DNA of 38,101 bases, taken from positions 1-38,101 of the forward strand of contig JAGRGU010000086.1 of assembly GCA_020445335.1 (NCBI GenBank), given 5' to 3'. A model generated the notes under the pieces. It was not told the DNA's origin. It searched no databases and saw nothing but the letters and a program-made list of their open reading frames with translations. A program made the position numbers and the translations under genes. This document shows, one piece after another, positions 31,901 to 38,101 of this stretch (the stretch's first letter is position 1; the number at the start of each line of letters is the position of its first letter). The stretch is from Gammaproteobacteria bacterium (GTDB taxonomy: Bacteria > Pseudomonadota > Gammaproteobacteria > Chromatiales > Chromatiaceae).

Positions 31901-32455
31901 CGCGACATCTCGGTGCAGGTGGCGAACGAGGGTAAGCTGAAACGCATCGCTGGAATCTACGGCAGCATGAAACTGCTGGATAAACTGGAGCGGAATCCGC
32001 AGCGTCACGGTGCTAATCAGTTGCAGCGCCTGTGCCGTGAGATGGTGCAGGAGGTCGGTTATAAACAGTGCTGGATCGGCCGCAGAGCCGGCAGGGGGAG
32101 CGCTGATTTCGACGTTGTCGCCAGCACCGGGTTGCCCCGCTCCGCGCAGCCGCAGCTGGAAACATTGTTACGGAAGGGTCTGCGCGGCAACAAGCCGAGC
32201 GTCATACGCGGTGGCATGGAGAGCGGGGAGTACCGGGATCTGCATCCCATCGCTGCCGCTTGGGGATTCAATGCCGTGGCTCTCCTCCCGCTGGTGAACC
32301 GCAAGCGCGTTGTGGGTACACTCTGCCTGCACGCGCGTGATGCGGAGGCATTCGACGCCATGGAGCTGGCACCGCTGCTGGCGCTGGGCAAAAGGTTGGC
32401 GTACTGTTTCAGTGAGGCGGTGAGAACGGGTTCGAGCGAGGCCGGAAGCGAATGA
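28952..32455 (+). CDS. CheB-CheR-PAS-GAF fusion signalling protein
   Basis: This 1167-residue cytoplasmic protein opens with a Lys/Arg/Gln-rich tail (1-45). A CheB methylesterase domain follows with the Ser54 (GIGASAGG), His81 (VQHLDPTHRS) and Asp173 (GTGTDGTLG) triad and no receiver domain. Then a CheR methyltransferase (about 250-520) shows VTQFFRDP, VPACSTGEEVYS and VSCRNLLIYM. After it come a PAS-like segment (~550-660), a heptad coiled coil rich in ELQSTNEEL repeats (~683-756), two PAS domains (~770-870 and ~873-990) and a GAF-like end (~1015-1155). No histidine kinase, GGDEF or EAL is attached. The ATG at 28952 follows GGAG by three bases; an upstream in-frame start at 28847 is less family-like. 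Probably methylates and demethylates a receptor-like partner under PAS control; partner unknown. Overlaps the next gene by ATGA. Confidence 0.9.
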   Translation: MAKKRAGEKKVPREKRAERQQPAAKKTQVRAKQTVPDAAGGRREKLIIVGIGASAGGLEAIESFFQQMNPESGMAFVLVQHLDPTHRSILSELVGRFSKMSVQEVSQSQQVEPNHVYVIPPNRDLAILNNRLQLLDPSGPRHLRLSIDYFFRSLAQEARESAVGIVLSGTGTDGTLGIRAIKGEGGLVLVQDPASAAYDGMPRSAIATGLADAVLQPAEMARQLLAYARNTTFPHTVPATVPQEAKDDRERLFVLLRSQTGHDFSLYKEATISRRIQRRMTINDISNEADFIKLLQQSPTEVDALWKEFLIRVTQFFRDPEVFEELGRRVIPELLQTKGADQEIRIWVPACSTGEEVYSIAMLIYENLERLGQVRDVQIFATDIDQTALEIARAGVYPESVISDVSKERLSRFFNKSKNTYVVGKDLRRMLVFSSHDVIKDPPFSRIDLVSCRNLLIYMKSELQARVLGLFHYALNENGHLLLGSSETTSAASELFVENNRKLHLYQQRPRASSGYPRLPYSGFFQSMGLGGMVKGTKNKASAPSLRELTESALLDLYAPTCVVVDEAGNMLYVHGQTGRFLEATTGEANLNITRLARKELSIHMSAALRESNASQAEVCYRSLSMEDHGENLVVDMRVRPLPGWASQKRSFLVLFEEASTKSSATEPAGVLATNGALVERATMLEQELASTREVLQTANEELQTSNEELSSTVEELQSTNEELLTSQEELRSVNEELLTVNAELEGKLDQLAEANADKENILTSTEVGTIFLDLEQRIKWFSSTVCDVIYLIESDIGRPLAHISHRLQGVDLPELVEQVMDNLEHVDLEVCDDEGRWYDLRITLYRTEMNAIAGTVVTVSDISEVKRAKQYQLFHRLLESSPDATVIADAAGDIYMANRQAEALFGFKADELLGKPVELLLPARFQEKHRRHRNQFLQTPRVRDMAFGTALSCRRKDGSEFFGQISLSPIDVEGGMLVYAAIRDISVQVANEGKLKRIAGIYGSMKLLDKLERNPQRHGANQLQRLCREMVQEVGYKQCWIGRRAGRGSADFDVVASTGLPRSAQPQLETLLRKGLRGNKPSVIRGGMESGEYRDLHPIAAAWGFNAVALLPLVNRKRVVGTLCLHARDAEAFDAMELAPLLALGKRLAYCFSEAVRTGSSEAGSE

Positions 32456-33021
32456 GCGACACTACTTTGGAAGAGCGAAATCTGCAACGACTTCGCCAGC
32501 GGGCCGAAGCGGCGATCGAGCGTAAACCGACCGCCCGCGATGCCCTCGACAAGCTGTCGACCGAGGAGATTCACCGCCTGATCCATGAGCTGGACGTCTA
32601 TCGGGTCGAGCTGGAGATGCAGAACGAAGAGCTCCGCCGGACCCAGGATGAGCTGGAAGAGCTGCTCGACCGATACACCGACCTGTATGATTACGCTCCG
32701 GTCGGCTATCTGATCGTGCAGAGTTACGGCATTATCACCAGTGCGAACGTCACCGCCGCTAACCTGTTGCTGGAGAACCGCAAGGATTTGGAGGGCACCT
32801 CGGTGCAGAGTTTTATCGACCGGGAGTACCAGGACGCCTTCTTCAAGCTCCGTCGATCGGCGGAGAAAGAGGCGGGGGTGCAGAGCTGCATGGTGGTGAT
32901 GCGGCGCAAGGGTGATCTCCCCTTCCATGCGCGCATGGATTGCATCGCGATACCGGGCGAGGGAAGTTCCACCGCATTCAGGGTCTCATTCATCGAACAT
33001 CCGGCGCCGCCGACGCAGTAG
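32452..33021 (+). CDS. Small coiled-coil PAS domain protein
   Basis: This 189-residue protein has a charged N-terminus, a coiled coil (IHRLIHELDVYRVELEMQN continuing through the next ~25 residues), and one PAS domain from about YDYAPVGYLIV to VSFIEH. No output domain follows; the chain stops where hybrid kinases would continue into HisKA, and I saw no kinase remnant in the 142 bases after it. The start lies in the ATGA overlap with the CheB-CheR fusion, so they are made together and the coiled coils may pair. The ligand of the PAS pocket is unknown. Confidence 0.8.
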   Translation: MSDTTLEERNLQRLRQRAEAAIERKPTARDALDKLSTEEIHRLIHELDVYRVELEMQNEELRRTQDELEELLDRYTDLYDYAPVGYLIVQSYGIITSANVTAANLLLENRKDLEGTSVQSFIDREYQDAFFKLRRSAEKEAGVQSCMVVMRRKGDLPFHARMDCIAIPGEGSSTAFRVSFIEHPAPPTQ

Positions 33022-33163
33022 CGAACAGAGGCGGTTGTTGCGGATATTGTGATATCGGCGAGCTGCTCAGCGGTTCCTGGTCGTGCCCCGAAGCTAATCG
33101 TACACCCGCTCTGCGGTAAACTCCCCCGCGCTCCGCTTTTCAGACCGATGAGAGATCCCGAAG

Positions 33164-34420
33164 ATGATGGATGTCAATACCGCCTGGCAGTTTGGCGCAG
33201 CCCTGGGACTGGGCATGCTGATAGGCCTCGAGCGCGAGCGCACGCGCGGCGAGGAGCGGACCTTCGCCGGGGTGCGTACCTTTTCGCTGATAGCGCTGCT
33301 GGGCGCCACCTCCGCCTACGCCGGCGCGCAGCTGGCGATCCCCTGGGTGGTCGGCGTCGTTTTCGCCGCGCTGGTGCTGCTGGTGGCGGCGGCTTACCAG
33401 GTGACGGCAAAGAACGGCAGCATCGGCGCCACCACCGAGGTCTCGGCGCTGCTGACTTTCCTGATCGGCGGCCTCTGTCTCTGGAATGAGGTGGAGATTG
33501 CCGGTGCGGTCGCCGTCGCCACGATGCTGGTACTGGCGCTGAAGGGGTGGCTGCACGATCTGGCGAAGAAGATCGAGCCGGCGGACGTTGCGGCGACGCT
33601 CAAGTTCGCCATCATCACGCTGATCATTCTACCGCTGGTGCCGAACACCAATTTCGGCCCGAGCGGTCTCGAGGTGATCAATCCCTACAAGACCTGGCTG
33701 ATGGTGGTGCTGATCGCAGGTCTCAATTTCGCAGGCTACATCCTGGTCAAGGTGGTCGGGCGCGAGCACGGTCTGGGTATCACCGGACTGCTCGGAGGGC
33801 TGGTCTCGAGCACTGCGGTGACCCTCAGCTTCTCGCAACGCAGCCGCGGCGAGCCGGCACTGGCGCCGGTGCTGGCACTGGCGATTCTGCTGGCGTGGAC
33901 GGTCATGTTCTTCCGCGTCGTGGTCGAGGTCGGCGTGGTCAATCTTTCGCTGGCTCAGGCGCTGGCGCCGGGGATGGTGCTGATGGGGGTGGTCAGCTTC
34001 GCCATCTGCTATCTGTTGTGGCGCCAGGGGCGCAGCGACGAGAAGGGCGAGGTCTCTTCCGGGCATAACCCGTTCGAACTCGGCGATGCGGTCAAGTTCG
34101 GTCTGCTCTTCGCCGTGGTCATCTTCGTCGCCAGAGCGGCGCAGCTCTATTTCGGCGATACCGGGCTCTATCTCGCCGGAGCGCTCGCCGGCCTGACCGA
34201 CGTCGATGCCATCGCACTCTCGATGGCCAATCTGGCGCAACAGGAGCCGGAGGTCGCCGGCGCCGCCGCGCGTACGATCGTCATCGCGGTGATCTCCAAC
34301 ACTCTGGTCAAATGCGGCATGGCGATCTGGCTCGGCGCGGCGTCGCTGCGCCGTGCGATGATTCCGATCAGCGTCGCGCTGGCATTGGCCGGTGGTATCG
34401 CCGCCTATCTGGTCGGTTGA
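33164..34420 (+). CDS. MgtC/SapB and DUF4010 membrane protein
   Basis: This 418-residue integral membrane protein has about 12-13 helices. The N-terminal third is MgtC/SapB-like (FGAALGLGMLIGLERERT, GVRTFSLIALLGA); the remainder is DUF4010 (GLLGGLVSSTAVTLSFSQ, GLTDVDAIALSMA). Two Met codons stand in tandem at 33164 and 33167. MgtC relatives influence magnesium homeostasis and membrane potential, but the role of this longer form is not established. Alone on its strand, it ends at a strong bidirectional terminator. Confidence 0.88.
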   Translation: MMDVNTAWQFGAALGLGMLIGLERERTRGEERTFAGVRTFSLIALLGATSAYAGAQLAIPWVVGVVFAALVLLVAAAYQVTAKNGSIGATTEVSALLTFLIGGLCLWNEVEIAGAVAVATMLVLALKGWLHDLAKKIEPADVAATLKFAIITLIILPLVPNTNFGPSGLEVINPYKTWLMVVLIAGLNFAGYILVKVVGREHGLGITGLLGGLVSSTAVTLSFSQRSRGEPALAPVLALAILLAWTVMFFRVVVEVGVVNLSLAQALAPGMVLMGVVSFAICYLLWRQGRSDEKGEVSSGHNPFELGDAVKFGLLFAVVIFVARAAQLYFGDTGLYLAGALAGLTDVDAIALSMANLAQQEPEVAGAAARTIVIAVISNTLVKCGMAIWLGAASLRRAMIPISVALALAGGIAAYLVG

Positions 34421-34425
34421 CCAAT

Positions 34426-34470
34426 AAAAAAAGGGGGACGGACCCGGAGCAGGGTTCCGTCCCCTTTTTT
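34426..34470. terminator. Bidirectional intrinsic terminator
   Basis: AAAAAAGGGGG with ACGGA and CCC pairs, with small mismatches, to GGG, TCCGT and CCCCTTTTTT around a GGAGCA loop. A T-run ends the plus-strand hairpin and, by symmetry, the minus-strand one. It separates the convergent MgtC-like and HDOD genes. Confidence 0.92.
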
Positions 34471-34482
34471 CGCTCGCCTTTA

Positions 34483-35343
34483 TCAGCGTGGGAACAGGGT
34501 CTTGGCCAGTTCGACCACCCGCTTGCGCTGCGCGTTGAGCTGAAGGTTGGTCCGCTCCGCGTCGGCCGGCGCAATTCCAAGGCGTTGCAGCAGCGCCGCT
34601 GGCGCCTGCCACTCCTCCCTTCGTTGCGCCGCGGCAACCATCGAGCTCGCCAGGCCGATCAGTGCCGCCGACTGCCACTGCTCTCCCTGGTAGTTCGCGT
34701 CGGTGTGGTGCGCGATTGCCGCGCTCAGCGGCGGCGGCAGCTCCCAGGCTTCGGCGATCAGCGCACCCGCATGCGTGTCGTCGAAACCGAGCAGTTCCTG
34801 CAGCGCGTTTCGCAGCGACATACCGTTCGTCCGAGCGGCAAGCGTTATCGCTTCGTCGACTTCCCGCGGCAGTTGATCGGCGATCCACAGCACTCCGAGG
34901 TTGTGCAGTATGCCGGCGGCGCGCGCGGTGGAAGGTTCGGGCACTTCGGCTGGCTGGGCGCAGGGTGCCAGCCAGCTCGCGCTGTCGGCGGTCAGCAGCG
35001 CGCTGCTCCAGAAATGTTCCGGGTCGAAACCGGGGCAGCGCTTGGGGTCGAACGGCGAGGAGATGGTCAGCGCGATGCTGGTGCTGCGCACCACGCCGAA
35101 GCCGAGTCTGGCGCAGGCCATCTCCAGCGAGCTGATCGTTCCGACGGGGGCGGACCAGGCGGAGTTGGCCAGCGAGATCAGACGCCCGACGATGGTCGGA
35201 AAGCGTTCGATTACCCGGGTCAGTTCGGCGCGTTCGATCTCCTCATCGGCGAGCGCCTGCATTAGATAGGTGGTCCCCGCCGGCAGCACCGGAACCCTGC
35301 TGCTGCGGAGCCTGTTCATTGCGGAGCTGAGTGCGTTTTCCAA
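34483..35343 (-). CDS. HDOD domain protein
   Basis: This 286-residue protein is made of a single HDOD domain, an HD-like helical domain that lacks catalytic metal function and acts in regulation. Typical segments are FPTIVGRLISLANSAW, ISSLEMACARLGFGVVRS, AAGILHNLGVLWIAD and AIAHHTDAN. The longest start is a TTG at 35343; an ATG at 35319 gives a protein eight residues shorter. Neither has an ideal ribosome-binding site, and the TTG form supplies a fuller first helix. No GGDEF, EAL or kinase domain is attached. Partner unknown. Confidence 0.85.
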   Translation of the reverse strand: MENALSSAMNRLRSSRVPVLPAGTTYLMQALADEEIERAELTRVIERFPTIVGRLISLANSAWSAPVGTISSLEMACARLGFGVVRSTSIALTISSPFDPKRCPGFDPEHFWSSALLTADSASWLAPCAQPAEVPEPSTARAAGILHNLGVLWIADQLPREVDEAITLAARTNGMSLRNALQELLGFDDTHAGALIAEAWELPPPLSAAIAHHTDANYQGEQWQSAALIGLASSMVAAAQRREEWQAPAALLQRLGIAPADAERTNLQLNAQRKRVVELAKTLFPR

Positions 35344-35502
35344 GCCTGATGCTCTCTCGACCTTCGATCTGATTCTATCTGTTCAGTATACCCGGCTTTA
35401 CGGCAGGAAATGGGGTCGCCGAAACGGGATTTGGCTGAACAACGGGTAAGGGTTCGCAATACGGATCCTTTCTTATCGCCTCACCGGCATCGCGGGCGAT
35501 GC

Positions 35503-35973
35503 TCACGCCGGCGCCATGCTCTCGGGCATTCTGACGGCGATCACCCTGCCGCGCGCACAGAGAGTCTCGCCAGCGAACAGCTCGATCTCCACAACCACCT
35601 TGCGCGGTTTGATCTCGACCGCGTCGCCGACCAGTCTCAGCTCCATACCCATCGGCGTGGGGGCGAGAAAGTCGACCTGCAGCGAGCCGGTCACGAAGCG
35701 CAGCGTCGGTTCGGAGCCGGGCTCCCGTCCTTCGGCGCGGTAAGCGGCACCGGAGGCGGTACCGGTACCATGGCAGTCGATCAGCGAGGCGATGAGTCCG
35801 CCGTAGACGAAGCCGGGAATGGCAGTGTGGTATGACTGCGGCAGGAAGCGCGCGACCGAGTGCGCGCCTTCCCAGTAACTCTTGAGCTGATACCCCCGGG
35901 TATTGTTTATGCCACAACCGTAGCAGTGGCTGAGCTCTTCCGGGTAGCACTCCTGAAACGCCTTCTCTGTCAT
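35503..35973 (-). CDS. PaaI-family hotdog thioesterase
   Basis: This 156-residue single hotdog domain should hydrolyse an acyl-CoA or aryl-CoA. CYGCGINNTRG at the N-terminus, IPGFVYGGLIASLIDCHGT with the central helix, and TGSLQVDFLAPTPMG followed by two strands fit the PaaI/4HBT pattern. The central-helix Asp in LIDCHGT is the expected catalytic carboxylate. It lies 115 bases downstream of the protease gene on the same strand and may share its transcript. Substrate not deducible. Confidence 0.87.
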   Translation of the reverse strand: MTEKAFQECYPEELSHCYGCGINNTRGYQLKSYWEGAHSVARFLPQSYHTAIPGFVYGGLIASLIDCHGTGTASGAAYRAEGREPGSEPTLRFVTGSLQVDFLAPTPMGMELRLVGDAVEIKPRKVVVEIELFAGETLCARGRVIAVRMPESMAPA

Positions 35974-36088
35974 GGGCTCGTATGCCTGCTGCGGTTGTAT
36001 GTTGGTTGACTTGTGGCGGCATTATGCCCTGCGACCGGGCTGCGGGCGACTGCTTCGCGATCTCTCCGGCGGCGCAGTTTGTCGACGA

Positions 36089-36610
36089 TCAGCGCGCCGT
36101 ACAGCCGGCCGGCAGCAGATCGGTGGCACCGGAGTGGACCAGCAGGCTGTCCTTGAGGAAGTTGCGGCCGACCAGCAGCTGATAGTCCAGGCCGCTGCGG
36201 TCGACCAGGTTCACCTCGACGCTTTTGCGCACATCTCCGATGCACAGTTCCAGTCGGATCACCGGGCGCTGTTGCGATCTGCCGAGGAAGCGCTTGATAT
36301 GTGCGGTGCGCAGCACCGGTTGCTCGATAGTTGCCTGCTTTCCCATGTCGTCGATCAGCAGGAAGCTCACCCAGCGTGCGCCGTCGCGGCTGAAGAACGC
36401 CGGCTTCAGCGCGTTCAGGGAGCTGCTTTCGGCGCCGCTGTCGAGCTTGGCGCGGAGCCGAAGCGCTGCCGGGTAGAGCACCGCCTGTTCTATCCAGCCG
36501 GCCACCTGCAGGTTGGTATCAGCGGCAACGTCGGAGGCGACGAAGAGGAGGGCGAACATGACCAGGGTGAGGCGCCGGCATCTCCGGGCTGCGTATTTAC
36601 GCCAGAACAT
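36089..36610 (-). CDS. Retropepsin-like (RimB/PF05618-type) protease, exported
   Basis: This 173-residue protein has an N-terminal basic stretch and hydrophobic signal (LTLVMFALLFVASDVAA), placing it in the periplasm or on the membrane. The domain, often called ATP-dependent zinc protease but now considered aspartic-protease-like, shows the catalytic KLDSGAESSSLNA and the closing LVGRNFLKDS. The start at 36610 is fixed by GGAGGGAG directly upstream; the frame is open another 14 codons. It lies 54 bases after the glutamate dehydrogenase on the same strand. Relatives work beside RimK-type glutamate ligases, which are not in this window. Confidence 0.85.
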   Translation of the reverse strand: MFWRKYAARRCRRLTLVMFALLFVASDVAADTNLQVAGWIEQAVLYPAALRLRAKLDSGAESSSLNALKPAFFSRDGARWVSFLLIDDMGKQATIEQPVLRTAHIKRFLGRSQQRPVIRLELCIGDVRKSVEVNLVDRSGLDYQLLVGRNFLKDSLLVHSGATDLLPAGCTAR

Positions 36611-36664
36611 CCACTCCCTCCGGGACCATCGATGGCCGACAATGACCGGCAACGGGCGAAGGCG

Positions 36665-38101
36665 TCAACCGTCGGTCGCGGGGTCGAGGCCGCTGATGCC
36701 CGCATCGCCGAGGTATACCTTCGCGGCGGCCAGCGTGCTGGCCATGATGGCGTGTCGCACCTTGACCGGAATATCCTGCAGCCGCTGTCGATAGCTGTCG
36801 TTCTCCCGGATCATCCTCGGCATGGCGCGGAGCAGGGCGTCCTGGTACTGCGGCTGCCGGCCAATCTCCGGGTGCTGCTCGAAGTACTCGAACAGACGGG
36901 CATAGTTGGCGTTGATCTCGCGGCTGATCACGTTGGAAAGCTCGCTGTAGCTCAAGGTGCCGCCGGCCTCGCTGTGACGCGTCAATATCAGCGCCGCCTC
37001 GCGCTCCGCCACCTGATCGAGGATCGAAATCACATCGGCGACGTACTCCGCCTTGTGCGACAGGAACTCCGCATCGCTGAGCATAAGGTTGGCGATGATC
37101 TCGTAGGATGAGGATATCACGCCGCACTTGTTGGCGGAGGCGTCACGCATGATCACCACGCCACGCTGCTGCAGTTCGGCGCGCGCTTCGGGGGTGATGA
37201 ACGAATTGGCCCCTTCCACGATGACGCGGGCAGAGGGGTTGCCGGCGTCGTCGAAGAACTGTCCGAAGTTGTCGCGATCGATCGTCTCGGGCCGCCCTCC
37301 GGCCGGGATGAAGAGATCCGCAGCGACGCGGAAGGGGAGGCTGTTGTAGGCCCGATAGAAGTCGTCGTTGGAGATCCAGCTCTCCTCTTCTCCCTGCCGG
37401 GTACGCACCACCTTCCTGAACAGCTGCCGCATCCCTTCGCTGCGCGTCTGCCGACGGTAGAGCAGATAACCCCCGGGATTGAGGGCGGTGGTAGCGTAGG
37501 CCTCGAGGTCGGATTTCAGAATGACCGCCGCAAGCGCGTCCCGGTCGAGGCCCATGGGGTCGTAGAGCGCGCCGCTGCCGTCGATGATCAGCTTGATCTG
37601 CACCTGGGGACAGCGCTGCAACAGGAGGCGCATCGCATTACCGGCAACGTCGCCGTTGGGACCGCCGGTGAACTTCACGCTGAACGGCTGTTTATGCATA
37701 TCGATGCCGAGATGCTGCATCGTCACCTCGGCGAAGCGCACCACGCCGATGGAGGTGACGCCGTACTCCTTGTGGTTGATACCGATCTTCTTGCTGGAGA
37801 TGATTCCTTTGCCGAGCAGATAGCCTCGCTTGACCGCCTGAGCGGCGATCAACTCCACCATCTCGTCGTGCATGTTCTCGTCGGGACCGAGCTCGATGGG
37901 TTCATCCTGGCCGTAGTAGTCCACCACCCGTGCATCCGCGGCGCGGCCGTTGCTGGTGACATAGAGGTCCAGAAACGCGTTGATGAATCCGAACTGGAGT
38001 TTGTAGAGGTATTGTCGCAGCGAGGCCGCGCTCTCTCCGGGATCCGCGTTGAGGATCGCGACCAGCTTGGATCCGCCTTCGTAGATATCCTTGTTCTTCA
38101 G
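36665..38101 (-). CDS. NAD-specific glutamate dehydrogenase (large type), C-terminal part
   Basis: The frame runs off the right edge of the window; 478 C-terminal residues are seen. The protein converts glutamate to 2-oxoglutarate and ammonia with NAD. YGQDEPIELGPDENMHDEM and KGIISSKKIGINHKEYGVTS belong to the catalytic domain of the large NAD-GDH family, TGGPNGDVAGNAM is its nucleotide-binding loop, and VEGANSFITPEAR and RDASANKCGVISSSYE follow in normal order. A helical C-terminal region comes next. A GTG at 37927 is only an internal codon, since conserved family sequence continues upstream to the edge. Total size (about 1000 or 1600 residues) cannot be judged. The protease gene follows by 54 bases. 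Confidence 0.92.
   Translation of the reverse strand: MKNKDIYEGGSKLVAILNADPGESAASLRQYLYKLQFGFINAFLDLYVTSNGRAADARVVDYYGQDEPIELGPDENMHDEMVELIAAQAVKRGYLLGKGIISSKKIGINHKEYGVTSIGVVRFAEVTMQHLGIDMHKQPFSVKFTGGPNGDVAGNAMRLLLQRCPQVQIKLIIDGSGALYDPMGLDRDALAAVILKSDLEAYATTALNPGGYLLYRRQTRSEGMRQLFRKVVRTRQGEEESWISNDDFYRAYNSLPFRVAADLFIPAGGRPETIDRDNFGQFFDDAGNPSARVIVEGANSFITPEARAELQQRGVVIMRDASANKCGVISSSYEIIANLMLSDAEFLSHKAEYVADVISILDQVAEREAALILTRHSEAGGTLSYSELSNVISREINANYARLFEYFEQHPEIGRQPQYQDALLRAMPRMIRENDSYRQRLQDIPVKVRHAIMASTLAAAKVYLGDAGISGLDPATDG

Noticed and set aside
37925..37927. GTG as start of the glutamate dehydrogenase gene
   Set aside because: The frame continues without stop to the window edge with family-like sequence, so the codon is internal.
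1..38101. CRISPR arrays, tRNA or rRNA genes, insertion sequences, att sites
   Set aside because: No regular repeat-spacer series, cloverleaf, rRNA core sequence, transposase or terminal repeats were seen by reading; short RNAs cannot be excluded by eye.

Overview
The window is high-GC bacterial chromosome. Its gene content points to a gammaproteobacterium with respiratory and autotroph-like traits: an FDH3-type formate dehydrogenase, rhodanese, a periplasmic SCP2-like protein of a kind I associate with sulfur-oxidising gammaproteobacteria, RlmKL, and a large NAD-dependent glutamate dehydrogenase. The genus cannot be fixed from sequence alone. No rRNA, tRNA, CRISPR array, insertion sequence or phage gene was seen.

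Layout. (1) 1-5040: the end of a membrane-bound formate dehydrogenase operon (fdhA partial, fdhB, fdhC), followed by a NarI-like cytochrome b and an HdrD/GlpC-like iron-sulfur protein that look like an added quinone or disulfide redox module. (2) 5203-11745: housekeeping genes. These are a hydroxypyruvate isomerase-family protein, the RNA helicase RhlE (convergent, sharing a CTAG stop), 6-phosphogluconate dehydrogenase, a decayed hybrid histidine kinase at 9188-9455, and the 23S rRNA methyltransferase RlmKL. (3) 11732-24285: the most distinctive region. A divergent TetR-family gene and two phased operator-like repeats precede a nine-gene plus-strand cluster with short gaps or overlaps. It encodes a TRAP transporter (binding protein, small and large permease), an NAD-type shikimate/quinate dehydrogenase, a TIM-barrel isomerase-like protein, a SauS-like CoA-acylating aldehyde dehydrogenase, a ThDP enzyme, a QuiC1-type 3-dehydroshikimate dehydratase, an AEC permease and a short citrate-synthase/citryl-CoA-lyase-like protein. 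(4) 24514-28617: periplasmic SCP2-like protein, DUF2892 membrane protein, Crp/Fnr regulator, two-domain periplasmic rhodanese, and a 2-phosphoglycerate-kinase-like protein. (5) 28952-33021: a CheB-CheR-PAS-GAF fusion with a translationally coupled small PAS protein and no kinase. (6) 33164-38101: MgtC/DUF4010 membrane protein and HDOD protein sharing a strong bidirectional terminator, then PaaI-type thioesterase, retropepsin-like protease and the C-terminal part of NAD-glutamate dehydrogenase.

How it may work together. QuiC1 and the dehydrogenase imply that a hydroaromatic acid (quinate, shikimate or a relative) enters through the TRAP system and is taken to 3-dehydroshikimate and protocatechuate. 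No ring-cleavage dioxygenase is present. Instead the cluster carries a ThDP lyase/decarboxylase, a CoA-acylating aldehyde dehydrogenase and a citrate-synthase-fold enzyme, a combination I do not recognise from a described pathway. It is the best candidate in the window for an undescribed catabolic system.
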